Part shown: piece after piece, positions 41,133-51,383 of the stretch
Numbering within the stretch: the first letter of the stretch is position 1
How the letters are laid out: each line of letters opens with the position of its first letter
NCBI RefSeq assembly: GCF_900120175.1
Contig: NZ_FQLF01000002.1
Span: forward strand, 1,426,001-1,490,000
Direction of reading: 5' to 3'
From: Oceanicoccus sp. KOV_DT_Chl
GTDB taxonomy: Bacteria > Pseudomonadota > Gammaproteobacteria > Pseudomonadales > Dasaniaceae
DNA length: 64,000 nt
Translations under genes and position numbers: made by a program
The notes under the pieces: model-generated
The model's database searches: none
What the model saw: only the letters and a program-made list of their open reading frames with translations
What the model was told of the DNA's origin: nothing

Positions 41133-41290
41133 GGCATTTCCCAATAGAACGGCCATTTGGCCAAAAAGTTACAGAATATTAAGGCGCGCAATCATACCGG
41201 TCGAAAAAGCGTATGGCAAAGCGCAATTAAGGGGATATTTCGCAATTCGGGAACTAGAACCACCAGGAAGGTATAGGACTGAAAGAAGTG

Positions 41291-41593
41291 TTATCGGTGC
41301 AGGCGTGACCGCTGATTAACCATAGATGCAGCAATTAACCCTTGCTGATGATCAAGCATCCGCTTAACTTTCGCCACTACGGTAATCATTTCATCTACGC
41401 CCATGGCGCGCAGGAACTCACTGATATCACGGCGAGGCGCATTAAGCAGGCTATTATCAACATCAGCCAGGCATTCAATCACCAGCATTTCAGTATCATC
41501 CAACACAGCCTCTGCATCGAATATTAGCCGTGTGAAAACGTCGACTACCGACATTTCATCAATCAATCCCGTTTCATTTTTGGTCAACGCCAT
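41291..41593 (-). CDS. Hypothetical protein, 100 residues
   Basis: A short acidic, probably all-helical protein (ETGLIDEMSVVDVFTRLIF, LDDTEMLVIECLADVD, GVDEMITVVAKVKRMLDHQQG). No signal peptide, membrane span or known motif is visible. It stands between the zinc-ribbon protein and the divergent membrane protein gene. Codon use looks like that of neighbours. Function unknown. Confidence 0.6.
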   Translation of the reverse strand: MALTKNETGLIDEMSVVDVFTRLIFDAEAVLDDTEMLVIECLADVDNSLLNAPRRDISEFLRAMGVDEMITVVAKVKRMLDHQQGLIAASMVNQRSRLHR

Positions 41594-41763
41594 ATCTTGC
41601 TACCTCTTGTAAGCAATAGACGACAAAAAGCCGCCACAATCACTATGCCACAAGCTGAGTATGGACCACTATTGCAAAAATGCACAAAAATTGGGCTTAT
41701 TGCTTCACTTTAGTCACAATTTCACCTAATTTTGCTGCCAAAGTAAAAGAAAAGGAGATCAAC

Positions 41764-42156
41764 ATGCCCAACACCACCTATTTCATCCTCGGCGATCTGC
41801 TAGCCAATGGCCTCACAGGGATTATCGTTGCTATGTGCTGCTATGGCTTATTCGATCAAAGCTGGTCAATGTTTAGCGCCATGATCATTGCCATGATCCT
41901 GGGTATGGTGCTGTCAATGATACTCGCACTGACCATTTTCATGCGTTTCTTTGGCGCCATGGAAGTTATGCTGCCAACCATGATCACCGGCATGTGGGCC
42001 GGCATGATAGTGGGTATGCGAGGGGCTATGCATCCGCTAACAATGATGGATTCAATACTTTACGGTTTATTCACCGGGCTGATAGTGGTCTCGCTATGCT
42101 GGGCCATTAACGCCAAATTGCAAGGTAATTACCCTGAGGGAAGCCGTCATGACTAA
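41764..42156 (+). CDS. Methionine-rich small membrane protein
   Basis: From ATG 41764, with a strong AGGAG six bases upstream, the protein has 130 residues and about four hydrophobic segments (about 10-28, 36-62, 66-88, 96-118). It is strikingly rich in methionine (17 of 130), with repeated GM/AM pairs such as ITGMWAGMIVGMRGAM on or in the membrane segments, and one His. Family unknown to me; an integral inner-membrane protein, perhaps binding a soft metal through Met thioethers (speculative). It overlaps the next gene, a methyltransferase, by eight bases. Confidence 0.7.
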   Translation: MPNTTYFILGDLLANGLTGIIVAMCCYGLFDQSWSMFSAMIIAMILGMVLSMILALTIFMRFFGAMEVMLPTMITGMWAGMIVGMRGAMHPLTMMDSILYGLFTGLIVVSLCWAINAKLQGNYPEGSRHD

Positions 42157-42781
42157 CAGCAATAGCATCAGTCGCGCATTAGCTACCCGCAGTAAATGGG
42201 ATAAAGCCGCACCTACTTTTGACCTAATGGCGGGTGAAGGCGCAGAGAAACGCTGGAAGCCCGATAAACTGAAACTATTCAGCCGAATGGGCGAAGGCAA
42301 TATTCTATTTATGGCACTAGGTACGGGACTCGACATAGCCTGCTTTCCACCACATCGTCACATTAATGCCATCGACATAAGCCCGGAAATGTTAAAACAC
42401 GCACGTCCCCGTGCCGAGCAATATAATGGCGACATCGATATCGCGGTGATGGATGTACATGAACTGGAATTTGAGGATAATTATTTTGACCAGATTTTTA
42501 CCTCATGCTCTTTTTGCTCGGTACCTGATCCCATCGAGGGCTTACAATCTCTCAAGCGAGTGCTAAAACCAGGCGGCGAACTACTGATGTTCGAGCATAC
42601 TGGCAGCGCATTTTTTCCCTTCAACTTTATGCTAAATATCATGACTCCGCTGAGTAGCAAAGTTGGTCCCGATATGAATAGACCCACCGTCGATAATGTT
42701 CGTAAAGCGGGTTTTACTATTATTGAAGTCAATAATATTTTTCTGGATGTGGTGAAAACGATTCGTGCGCACAAGAATTAG
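42149..42781 (+). CDS. Class I SAM-dependent methyltransferase (UbiE/PmtA-like)
   Basis: A 210-residue methyltransferase. Motif I is FMALGTGLDIACF, followed by NAIDISPEMLKHAR; later FTSCSFCSVPDPIEGLQSLKRVL and PGGELLMFEHTGS are typical of the UbiE/PmtA group, which includes phosphatidylethanolamine N-methyltransferases. A hydrophobic FPFNFMLNIMTPL could touch membranes. It is translationally coupled to the Met-rich membrane protein, so a lipid or membrane-linked substrate is likely, but not shown. Confidence 0.75.
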   Translation: MTNSNSISRALATRSKWDKAAPTFDLMAGEGAEKRWKPDKLKLFSRMGEGNILFMALGTGLDIACFPPHRHINAIDISPEMLKHARPRAEQYNGDIDIAVMDVHELEFEDNYFDQIFTSCSFCSVPDPIEGLQSLKRVLKPGGELLMFEHTGSAFFPFNFMLNIMTPLSSKVGPDMNRPTVDNVRKAGFTIIEVNNIFLDVVKTIRAHKN

Positions 42782-42798
42782 CGGGAATTGCTAACTGA

Positions 42799-44027
42799 CT
42801 AACCGTAAAACCAATATGCTGCGGCTATTGCTGCAGCTATTCCTGCCACATCAGCTGTCAAACCACAAGTCAGCGCATGCCGCCCATGCCGAATACCGAC
42901 ACTGCCAAAATAAACCGCCAGCACATAAAAAGTCGTTTCAGTAGAGCCTTGAATAGTCGCTGCCAATAAACCCTGAAAAGAATCGACACCATAGGTATTC
43001 ATTGTGTCCACCATCATCGCGCGTGCGCCTGAACCACTAAGCGGCTTCATCAGTGCCGTAGGCAACGCATCTACAAAGCGCGTATCCATGCCAAAAAAAC
43101 TGACGCCGTCACGAATAATATTCATCGCTATATCCAATGCCCCACTGGCCCGGAAAATACCGATAGCGACCAACATAGCCAATAAAAAAGGGATGATATC
43201 GATGGCTACTTGAAAACCTTTTTTAGCGCCCTCGATAAACGTGTCATACACATTTACATGCTTGCGATGAGCCACTAACAAAAACAACATAATGACGGAA
43301 AAAATCATCAGGTTACTGATTAAACTTGATTGCTGTTGTAGCTGAGCCATGCCAAGAGTAGAAAAATACGCGACCAATGATAACAGGGCTGCGAATACCA
43401 AAGCTAAATAAGCCAGCACCACAGTGTCGCGAAGGTTTATTTTTTGAATCCAGGCTGTCAGCAATAAACCGACCATGGTTGAACAGCTGGTTGCCAATAA
43501 AATAGGGATAAACACCAGCGCAGGATCCGCCGCCCCAATTGAGCGCGATACAGCAATACCGTTACCGGAAATAAAGTGACGGAAGAGGTATTAAGCACCA
43601 AAAATAATATTTGCGCGTTGCTCGCCGTATCCGGAGTAGCATTCAGCGTTTGTAAATCCTGCATTGCCTTCAACCCCAAAGGCGTTGCCGCATTATCCAA
43701 ACCCAGCGCATTGGCTGACAAATTCAACGTCATTGAACTAATCGCCGGGTGGCCTTTAGGCACGCCCGGCATCAGGCGAGTAAAAAGTGGCGACAGGCCA
43801 TTAGCCAACTTTGCCATTAACCCACTGGCCTCACCCAGCGCCGCTATCCCCAGCCAAAAACTCAGCACACCCACAAGACCGATTGAGAGCTCCACCGATA
43901 GCGAAGCCATATCAAAACTGGCTGTTACCATGCGCTGAAAGACTTCCGCATCACCTGCCAGCAACCACTGACACAACGCGGAGATAAAACCAACGACAAA
44001 AAACCCCAACCAAATTTTATGTAGCAT
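42799..44027 (-). CDS. Fused SpmA/SpmB-like nucleoside-recognition membrane protein (one apparent frameshift)
   Basis: The first part (from 44027) is SpmA-like: an N-terminal helix and the segment NLSANALGLDNAATPLGLKA. The second part (to 42799) is SpmB-like: FSVIMLFLLVAHR, KGFQVAIDIIPFLLAMLVAIGIF and KPLSGSGARAMMVD. One missing G in the run at 43533-43536 (CCCC on the plus strand) joins them (RAQLGAADPALVFIPILLATS) into a 409-residue protein of the fused type known in gammaproteobacteria. The family has nucleoside-transporter gate domains and is of uncertain function outside sporulation. Two separate genes spmA and spmB is the alternative reading. Confidence 0.82.
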
Positions 44028-44067
44028 TCAAGCCTTGCTTATTATTAGTGTGAATTATTATTGAACC

Positions 44068-45465
44068 CTAGAACAAAGCGCTGCCCGGTGTTCTGGGAAA
44101 TGGAATAACATCTCGAATGTTTTCCATCCCTGTTACATAACTTATTAATCGCTCAAATCCCAAACCAAAACCGGCATGTGGTACAGAGCCATAACGGCGC
44201 AAATCACGATACCACCACAAATCATTTGCCAAATCATGTTCTGCCATACGTGCATCCAGGACATCCAAACGCTCTTCGCGCTGACTGCCACCAATAATCT
44301 CTCCAATGCCTGGTGCCAACACATCCATCGCAGCCACCGTTTTATTGTCATCATTCATGCGCATATAAAACGCCTTAATATCTTTAGGGTAATTCATTAC
44401 CACCAGCGGCGCACCAACATGCTCTTCACATAAAAATCGCTCATGCTCGGACTGTAAATCAATACCCCACTGCACTGGAAACTCGAATATTTTTTTGGTT
44501 TTCTGCAGAATATTGACTGCCTCTGTATAATCCATGCGTTCAAATTTTTGCGTCGCTACTGACTGCAACCTTTGCAAACACGTGCTGTCAACAAATTGAT
44601 TGAAAAATGCCAAATCATCTTCACATTTATTCAGCACGGTATTAAACAGCGTCTTTAAAAAATCTTCCGCTAAATCAGCATCATCATTTAAATCGGCGAA
44701 AGCGATCTCAGGCTCAACCATCCAGAATTCTGCCAAATGCCGACTGGTATTAGAATTTTCCGCCCGAAATGTTGGCCCAAAGGTATACACCTTGGACATA
44801 GCCAAACAGTAAGCTTCAGCATTTAATTGACCAGAAACTGTCAGAAATGATTCTGCTGAAAAAAAATCCTGCGCGTAATCAATGCCGCCAGTAGTGGTTC
44901 TCGGTAAATTCGCACTATCCAACGCACTAACCCTAAACATCTCGCCGGCACCTTCGCAGTCACTAGCGGTAATGATTGGAGTGTTAATCCACTGAAAGCC
45001 ATGTTCAAAAAAATAATTATGGATCGCGTTAGCAAGCACCGTACGCACCCGGGTCACCGCGCCAAAAGTGTTAGTCCGTGGCCGTAAATGCGCAACCGTT
45101 CGAAGATACTCAAAACTGTGGCGTTTTTTTGCAATGGGATAGGTTTCTGGGTCATCGACCTGCCCAATAATTATGACCTCCACAGCCTGAATCTCAAACG
45201 CCTGCCCCTTACCCTGGGAAGCAACTAATTCGCCGATAACTTGTACTGAGCAACCTGCCCCTGCATGTAAAATTTCACTCACATAGTTTGATAGCTCTGC
45301 TGATGCCACTACTTGAATAGCATCAAAACAACTGCCATCGTGCACCGCCAAAAAAGAAAAGCCCGCCTTTGAATCACGACGACTGCGAAGCCAGCCTTGA
45401 ATTTCTACCTGCTGGCCTGTCGTTAACTGACCAGAAAGACACTGTTTTATCGCCTGTGCAGACAT
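44068..45465 (-). CDS. asnS: Asparaginyl-tRNA synthetase AsnS
   Basis: A 465-residue class IIb aminoacyl-tRNA synthetase. The N-terminal OB fold (about 15-105, [22 protein letters not shown] region) binds the anticodon. Motif 2 is [22 protein letters not shown] and motif 3 [10 protein letters not shown] near the C-terminus. Absence of an inserted large loop and the pattern [11 protein letters not shown] identify AsnRS over AspRS. AAGGA precedes the ATG, and TATAAT (45545-45540, minus) is a likely -10 box. Confidence 0.97.
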   Translation of the reverse strand: MSAQAIKQCLSGQLTTGQQVEIQGWLRSRRDSKAGFSFLAVHDGSCFDAIQVVASAELSNYVSEILHAGAGCSVQVIGELVASQGKGQAFEIQAVEVIIIGQVDDPETYPIAKKRHSFEYLRTVAHLRPRTNTFGAVTRVRTVLANAIHNYFFEHGFQWINTPIITASDCEGAGEMFRVSALDSANLPRTTTGGIDYAQDFFSAESFLTVSGQLNAEAYCLAMSKVYTFGPTFRAENSNTSRHLAEFWMVEPEIAFADLNDDADLAEDFLKTLFNTVLNKCEDDLAFFNQFVDSTCLQRLQSVATQKFERMDYTEAVNILQKTKKIFEFPVQWGIDLQSEHERFLCEEHVGAPLVVMNYPKDIKAFYMRMNDDNKTVAAMDVLAPGIGEIIGGSQREERLDVLDARMAEHDLANDLWWYRDLRRYGSVPHAGFGLGFERLISYVTGMENIRDVIPFPRTPGSALF

Positions 45466-45539
45466 CGTTCCTTTACCTCTAAAACCATAAACTAAAAATG
45501 TACTTTGGATTCAACTGATCCAAGCGCTTGATTGGAACT

Positions 45540-45545
45540 ATTATA
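45540..45545 (-). promoter_or_regulatory. -10 box for asnS
   Basis: TATAAT on the minus strand, 75 bases before the asnS start; no clear -35 element. Location and orientation fit. Confidence 0.4.
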
Positions 45546-45720
45546 GTGCTGAGCACCATACGATATCACTGCCTTTCACAGAAAATATTTTTAATTCTCA
45601 AACTCCAATAATAAGGATATAAGTGCTATAACTTTGGGATATCATGCAATGCAAGCTACATTAGTTTAGCCCGCATTCAGATAAACCCGATTAACGCTGT
45701 TTATACCAACTGCTATCACT

Positions 45721-46449
45721 ATGAAAAACTCTCAACTTATTGCCCATCGCGGCTGGCAAAGACGCTACCCTGAAAACACCTTAATCGCTATCCGAGAAGC
45801 TATTGCAACGGGTTGTAAACATATCGAAATTGATATACAACTCAGCGCCGATCATATTCCTTTCGTTTGCCACGACCACTTATTACAACGTTTATGTCTA
45901 TCGCCACTCAATCTTAACCAAATACACTCTTCCGAATTAGATACATTATCCGCTTACGAACCAGAGCGATTGGGCGATCAATTTCTTGGCACACCACTAT
46001 TAACATTAAGTGATTGCGTTAAATATATCGCTCAATACCCTGACGTTACGCTCTATGCCGAGATTAAACGGCAATCTATTCGCAGCTTTGGTCATCAAGT
46101 CGTCATGGATGCGATCAAGCCGTTGCTCACCACTATCGAACAGCAATGCTTTGTGATCAGCTTTGATCTACCTATCTTGACTCTTTTTAAACAGCAGCAA
46201 TGGTCACAAACAGCGTTGGTGTTATCTGATTGGGAGCAGGCCTTTAGCCAGCAAGTCAATCAACTGGCGCCAACGATGCTTTTTTGTGATGTGGATTTTC
46301 TAACCGCAGCTAAAACGCCTGCGCAACTGCCATACCCTACTGCGATTTATGAAATTGATAACTACCAACAAGCACAGCAACTTATCGCAGCAGGGGCGGC
46401 GATGATAGAAACATTCGCTATTGGTGAATTAATAGCCGCTGGCGGTTAA
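45721..46449 (+). CDS. Glycerophosphodiester phosphodiesterase
   Basis: A 242-residue cytoplasmic GDPD-family enzyme. The N-terminal catalytic site reads AHRGWQRRYPENTLIAI with the His and Glu residues, followed by KHIEIDIQLSADHIPFVCHDH; further YAEIKR is also conserved. It hydrolyses glycerophosphodiesters to glycerol-3-phosphate and an alcohol. It has no signal peptide. It converges on the FGGY kinase gene with no gap. Confidence 0.9.
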   Translation: MKNSQLIAHRGWQRRYPENTLIAIREAIATGCKHIEIDIQLSADHIPFVCHDHLLQRLCLSPLNLNQIHSSELDTLSAYEPERLGDQFLGTPLLTLSDCVKYIAQYPDVTLYAEIKRQSIRSFGHQVVMDAIKPLLTTIEQQCFVISFDLPILTLFKQQQWSQTALVLSDWEQAFSQQVNQLAPTMLFCDVDFLTAAKTPAQLPYPTAIYEIDNYQQAQQLIAAGAAMIETFAIGELIAAGG

Positions 46450-47900
46450 TTATTGCAAAGCGGCTGTTAACTCCTGCTGCCAGTGCTGGTGCCGGGACAG
46501 TAATTTTTTCACCTGTTCGGCTGCCATGCTGCGAGGAGAAAACGTCTCTCCTCGCATAGGCTGCCACTGCGCTTGATCTGTCAGTAACAAAAAAGCCGCA
46601 CCACGGGCTGAGGCTTCAGCGCACTCATACCTGATCACAGCTAAGCGCGTAATATCACTCAGTTTTTGACAAAAAATTTCACTGCGAGATAACCCACCGC
46701 TGATTGCAATCCGCTCAACTGTGTCCGCCTCGGCCATTTCCGCACAGTTTCTATGCAGTAAGAAAATAATACTCTCAACAATCGCGGCAATGTTCTCGGC
46801 TGTACTACCTGCCATGATCAACTGCGATTCCAGATCCGGACGCCAATCCGGCGCCCCTAAACCACCCACCCCATTAATAAAGATTGGGCCATCCTCCAGC
46901 TCAGTGGCTGCCATATCAATAAGCCGCTGCTTTATCCACTGCTCCTCATCAGCAATCCCCAGCGACTGCGCGTACCACTGCAGGGCCGCACCCGCACCAT
47001 TGACAGTACCCTCCTGCACATAGCGAACCGCACCATCGGCAGACTGATGGACAACGCTTGTCAGCAACCGCGTCTTCGCCTGTGGTGATCGCAGCGGCCG
47101 ATATACAAATGCCCCCGTGCCCGCATTGACCGATAAGGTATCCATTGCCGGCTCGCCTTGCGCAAATACCGCTGCTGACTGATCCCCGCTTAATAGCCGC
47201 AAACTTAAGTCGCTGGCTCCTCCGATGTCAGTATTAAGTTTGCCGAAATGACTCGCACTCGGACTTATCTCGGGTAAAAACTCACGCTCAATGCCAAATA
47301 GATCCAACAGACTTTGAGACCACTCCACCCGATCAAGGTCCATCAATAAGGTGCGCGACGCATTAGCAGGATCGACCCGGTATGGCTGGCCCTCAACTAA
47401 ACCAAACAGTAAGTAACTGGCCAGCGGTGCCATACACAGACGACCTTTAGCGGCAGCAACAGCGACCGCAGCTAAGTTATCCAAGCACCAGCGCATCTTA
47501 CTGGCACCAAAATGGGCATTGGGATACAAACCTGTTTGCCGCTGTATGGCTGCAGGGTCAACCACCTGCTCGGCTAATATGTCAGCGGCCCGTGTATCTT
47601 GCCAGCTAATGATGGGCGACAACGGCTCTGCGGTAACCCTGTCCCAGCAAACCAGACTGGAGCGCTGGGTGATTAATCCGCAGGCAGCTATCTCGCCCTC
47701 TGCAAACGCTAACTGCGCAATCACGGTCTTCAGCGACTCTAATACCTGCTGCGGATCCTGCTCCACATATCCCGCCGCGGGCGCTGGCTGGACACCGCCA
47801 CTCTGGCACTGCTCAATACTGCGCCGCTGGAAGTAAAAACGACGCCGCGACTGGCACTCCCTCCTTGATCCAATACCAATACGTTACGACTATTAATCAT
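46450..47900 (-). CDS. FGGY-family carbohydrate kinase, glycerol kinase-like (one apparent frameshift)
   Basis: From ATG 47900 one frame gives MINSRNVLVLDQGGSASRGVVFTS, the phosphate-1 motif of FGGY kinases; the remaining 438 residues are in the next frame and begin PAAGYVEQDPQQVLESL. One base is missing near 47791-47800, not in a long run. The restored 483-residue protein has ISWQDTR, the NAGTGAFVY region, GGLGAPDWRP and ISGGLSRSEIF (adenosine motif). Glycerol kinase is the closest well-known relative, but the sequence diverges; the substrate is open. Adjacent GDPD would supply glycerol phosphates, a weak contextual hint. Confidence 0.8.
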
Positions 47901-48105
47901 AGCTAGCCCACCATCCCGGATTGCACTATTTGCTGACAGGGTTGCAGGAAAAACCTATGAAGCAATCCGCACTATCAACAAAATAGTGGCTTAATTCGAT
48001 CATTTTTCAGACAAGAGCCTAAACTCGATGTACTATAAACCCCTAATTTAGCAAGGCTATCAGGAAAGACCTGTTATGGATGTGGCACCCAAGGATTAAG
48101 GCTCT

Positions 48106-49281
48106 ATGCTCAATACTCATTTCCAACACGCAGCACTCTTCGCACCATTAGACTTTTTCGCTAAGCCGCATTTTGCCGACGATTCCTTACAACTCGCCAG
48201 AGCCCGCGCACTAGTCGGCACCAACCTGTTTATAACGTTTGTTTTAACCTTGGGTATTTTGTTCATTTTAAGTGTCGATTCCGTTGGCGATCTTGGTAGC
48301 CTTTTTATTGGTGGTTTACTACTTCCCGGAATCGTCTTAAACATTACCCTGCCGTTTGTACTACAAAAAACCGGCTGGCTAATGTTGTGCCAGCAAACCA
48401 CTCTTATCATTACCTTTATTGCCATTGTGATTGGTATTTGCAGCAGCGGCGGCCCGGTACACGCATCCAATAATCAACTAATGATTTTACAAGCAGCACT
48501 CTCGTTGTTTTTATTAGGAATTCGCGGCGGTTTGATTTGGTCGGCATTAGTTCTGATGACACAGGTAAGTCTGTACTACCTGTTTTTTAATGGTTTCGAT
48601 TTTCCCAACTTACAACCTGCAGCAGCCACTACAGCTGGTGCTATTTTTAATTGGACCTTGGCTTTCCTTGCCATCATTAGCTTAATTTTATTAACAGAGC
48701 TCAGTCGCGGACAACTTGAAGTTCAACGTCACATTGAAAAAGAAAAATTTCGTTATCTCGCAACGCATGACGGCCTAACGCAGCTAGCTAACCGCAGACT
48801 TTTTGAAGACAAACTAAAACAAGCTATTGAACAAAGCCAAAAAAATAACACCAAAGTGTTATTACTCTATATTGACCTCGATAAGTTCAAACCCATTAAT
48901 GATCAATGGGGTCACGATGTTGGCGACCAGGTATTGCAAGTCATCGCTGCCCGCTTAAAAACAGCCACCCGCGAACGTGATACCACCGCACGATTAGGTG
49001 GTGATGAATTTGCAGTGTTACTTCCGGACCTAGAAAAAAACGCTTCGATTAATAAGTTAACTGAATCACTCTATGAACGAATTACCCAGCCGATTAATTT
49101 ACACGGTAGATTTTTTGATATTGGCTGCAGCATTGGTATCTGCAGCTATCCTGAATACGCTGACAGCTCAGCACAATTATGGAAGCAGGCCGATGCAGCC
49201 ATGTATATAGCCAAAAAGAAATCCGTTCGCTGGCATATTCATAAAGAAAAACATCACAACGTAGTGGAACTCAGGCCTTAG
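48106..49281 (+). CDS. Membrane-bound diguanylate cyclase (GGDEF)
   Basis: A 391-residue protein. The N-terminal half has about six membrane helices (about 35-200) forming a small MASE-like sensor. The GGDEF domain (about 215-380) begins ATHDGLTQLANRRLFEDKL and contains the intact active site RLGGDEFAVLLPD near residue 297, with IDLDKFKPIND as the metal-binding strand. An I-site (RxxD) is visible as RERD just before the active motif, suggesting product inhibition. It makes cyclic-di-GMP. AAGG precedes the ATG. Confidence 0.92.
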   Translation: MLNTHFQHAALFAPLDFFAKPHFADDSLQLARARALVGTNLFITFVLTLGILFILSVDSVGDLGSLFIGGLLLPGIVLNITLPFVLQKTGWLMLCQQTTLIITFIAIVIGICSSGGPVHASNNQLMILQAALSLFLLGIRGGLIWSALVLMTQVSLYYLFFNGFDFPNLQPAAATTAGAIFNWTLAFLAIISLILLTELSRGQLEVQRHIEKEKFRYLATHDGLTQLANRRLFEDKLKQAIEQSQKNNTKVLLLYIDLDKFKPINDQWGHDVGDQVLQVIAARLKTATRERDTTARLGGDEFAVLLPDLEKNASINKLTESLYERITQPINLHGRFFDIGCSIGICSYPEYADSSAQLWKQADAAMYIAKKKSVRWHIHKEKHHNVVELRP

Positions 49282-49303
49282 CCACTTATTGAAACTGCAC
49301 AGT

Positions 49304-50284
49304 TCAGCCGAATTTATCACCTACTAATTGCTCGGAAACCTGCCACAATTTTTTCGCCTGTTCTGAATCTACTGCATAGGCCATAAAACCTTTCGCCGGA
49401 TCTGAGTCGCTGGCAAGCTCTGCAATCTGACAATCCTCCAGATAAAGCCCACCAACACCTTCAAGCTCATCACAAGTAGCCGCCCACACCGATGTTGCCG
49501 CACCCTGCGAGATCGACTTATAAATAAATTTCGGTTTGGGTGATGTAGCATCAGACATTGACTTAATATCTTCCGGCGTTAAATGGCGGCCCAATTCAGT
49601 CACAATCGCACCAGGGTGAACCGCATTAGCGACTACACCTTGCGATGAAAAACGCTCCGTTAAGGCCACAGAAAATAATGCATTGGCCGTTTTTGCTTGA
49701 CCATAGGACAGCCATTTATCATAGCCCCGCTTTTTGAAATCCAGATCATCAAAATCTATCGAACAGTACTTATGTCCTGCAGAACTTAAATTCACCACAC
49801 GACAGTTTCCTGCCGCTTTTAATAATGGGAGCAATAGACCTGTCAGTAAAAAATGGCCAAGATGATTGGTGCCAAACTGCAGTTCAAAACCCTGTTCAGT
49901 ACAAGCCTCAGGGCAAGCCATAATTCCCGCATTATTTATTAAGATATCAATGCAAGAACATCGTGATAAAATTTCTGCCGCACCGCGCCGGACACTATTG
50001 AGATCAGCCAAATCCAAAACGGCAATAAATAGTACCGCTGCAGGTACATCCGCCACAATAATCTCCCTGGCTTTAACCAATTTAGCTTCGTCCCGACCGA
50101 CCAACCAAACTTCAGCACCCGCTGCTGCAAGCACCCGGGCAGTCTCCATACCTAAACCGGCAGAAGCTCCCGTAACCAACGCTGTTTTTCCATTTAAATT
50201 AACTCCGGTAATTACATCCTCCGTAGTGGATTCGGCGCCGAAAACTAACCGCTCTTTACCTAAACGCTCTATCTCTTTCATCAT
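49304..50284 (-). CDS. SDR family oxidoreductase (retinol-dehydrogenase-like)
   Basis: A 326-residue short-chain dehydrogenase. NAD(P) motif TALVTGASAGLGMETARVL near residue 34 and then WLVGRDEAKL, suggesting NADP; NNAGIMACPEA and the catalytic YGQAKTANALF. HNLGHFLL-type GTNHLGHFLLTGLLLPLL is typical of the WWOX/RDH-like branch. An N-terminal extension of about 30 residues precedes the fold. The palindrome ACTAATTAGT (50295-50304) lies ten bases before the ATG, a possible operator. Substrate unknown. Confidence 0.87.
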   Translation of the reverse strand: MMKEIERLGKERLVFGAESTTEDVITGVNLNGKTALVTGASAGLGMETARVLAAAGAEVWLVGRDEAKLVKAREIIVADVPAAVLFIAVLDLADLNSVRRGAAEILSRCSCIDILINNAGIMACPEACTEQGFELQFGTNHLGHFLLTGLLLPLLKAAGNCRVVNLSSAGHKYCSIDFDDLDFKKRGYDKWLSYGQAKTANALFSVALTERFSSQGVVANAVHPGAIVTELGRHLTPEDIKSMSDATSPKPKFIYKSISQGAATSVWAATCDELEGVGGLYLEDCQIAELASDSDPAKGFMAYAVDSEQAKKLWQVSEQLVGDKFG

Positions 50285-50487
50285 AGACCCCCATACTAAT
50301 TAGTCACTCATTGTGCTAACTCCCGCTATTGCGCACAAGGTACAAAGCGGCCAAACTAGTTAACATGTAGCTGCAGAGTTTCATCAACACCTGTTAACTG
50401 AAACACTGCGTGCTACTAAATTAGATGCACTGGATTAATATTTGTAGATTCGCCATACTCTTCAAAACAGCTAACGAGTTACCGCCT

Positions 50488-50874
50488 ATGAAGCCCATTG
50501 ATAATGCCAGTTATATTCTGTTTGGCACGCAAAAAAAAGACGGCACCATGGTAGACACCCCAGTATGGTTTGCCAGCGATCAAACGCACTATTACGTATT
50601 TTCTGCCGCCAATGCCGGCAAAGTTAAACGGCTTCGTAATTTTTCTAACGCACGCATCGCACCCTGCAACGTAACTGGAAAGCCTTTAGGTAGCAACTGT
50701 AACACTCAAGCCGAATTAATTACCCTGCCAGAAGAAATAACCCACGCCCACCAGCAGCTAACTATAAAGTACGGTTGGCAAATGCGCGGACTGGACTGGC
50801 TATCAAAACTGTCAGGGAAGTACAACAAAAGGGCTTTTATAAAAATTATAAAACCCTCTAAGCAACTGCCATAA
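50488..50874 (+). CDS. PPOX-class flavin/F420-type oxidoreductase
   Basis: From ATG 50488 the protein has 128 residues. The split-barrel pattern is visible: YILFGTQKKDGTMVDTPVWFA, HYYVFSAANAGKVKRLRNFSNARIAPCNVTGKPLG, where the Lys/Arg-rich strand binds the cofactor phosphate. The family (PPOX class, TIGR03666-like) uses FMN or F420. An earlier in-frame start at 50425 has no support. Monocistronic; promoter not clear. Confidence 0.78.
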   Translation: MKPIDNASYILFGTQKKDGTMVDTPVWFASDQTHYYVFSAANAGKVKRLRNFSNARIAPCNVTGKPLGSNCNTQAELITLPEEITHAHQQLTIKYGWQMRGLDWLSKLSGKYNKRAFIKIIKPSKQLP

Positions 50875-50979
50875 TTGCAGCCGCTACAAACGTTTTGGCA
50901 GCAACCCACTCTTGACTAACTGTTCAAGCCAGTAAAGATACGATATGCTTTAAAAAATTTATTTTATGTGAGATCAAAA

Positions 50980-51321
50980 ATGGACTGTTTATTTTGTGCT
51001 ATCGCAGCAAAAAAAATTACTGCCGATATTGTGTATGAAGATGACAAGGTCGTTGCCTTTAATGATATTGACCCTAAAGCCCCCACCCATATTTTAGTTA
51101 TCCCGCGCAAACATATTGCAACCATTAATGATATGGAGACCGATGATAAGGAGTTACTCGGACATATGGCTTACACCGCAAAATCCATAGCCGCAGAAAA
51201 AGGTTTTGCTGAAGATGGCTTTCGTTTAGCCATGAACTGTAATGGTCATGGCGGGCAAACTGTATTTCATATTCACTTGCATATGCTCGGGGAACGGCAG
51301 CTGAGCTGGCCACCCGGCTAA
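50980..51321 (+). CDS. HIT-family nucleotide hydrolase (HinT-like)
   Basis: A 113-residue histidine-triad protein: MDCLFCAIAAKKITADIVYEDD at the N-terminus (only the pattern is used here), DIDPKAPTHILVIPRKH and the active site HIHLHMLG, with GQTVFHIHLH. It hydrolyses purine nucleotide phosphoramidates and adenylates. GTG 50968 is an alternative start. It is followed by a very strong bidirectional terminator. Confidence 0.93.
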   Translation: MDCLFCAIAAKKITADIVYEDDKVVAFNDIDPKAPTHILVIPRKHIATINDMETDDKELLGHMAYTAKSIAAEKGFAEDGFRLAMNCNGHGGQTVFHIHLHMLGERQLSWPPG

Positions 51322-51328
51322 CAACCCT

Positions 51329-51366
51329 GCAATAAAAAACCCGGCATTTGCCGGGTTTTTTATTGC
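51329..51366. terminator. Bidirectional rho-independent terminator
   Basis: Perfect 17-base inverted repeat (51329-51345 and 51350-51366) around ATTT; the core CCCGGC/GCCGGG is flanked by A6 and T6, so it works for the HIT gene on the plus strand and the TonB receptor on the minus strand. Confidence 0.92.
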
Positions 51367-51383
51367 TCTGGTATTTTTTACAC

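Noticed and set aside
42799-44027. Separate spmA and spmB genes with an overlap
   Set aside because: One base added to the run at 43533-43536 joins both frames into a continuous protein of the known fused type, and the second frame has no ribosome site of its own.
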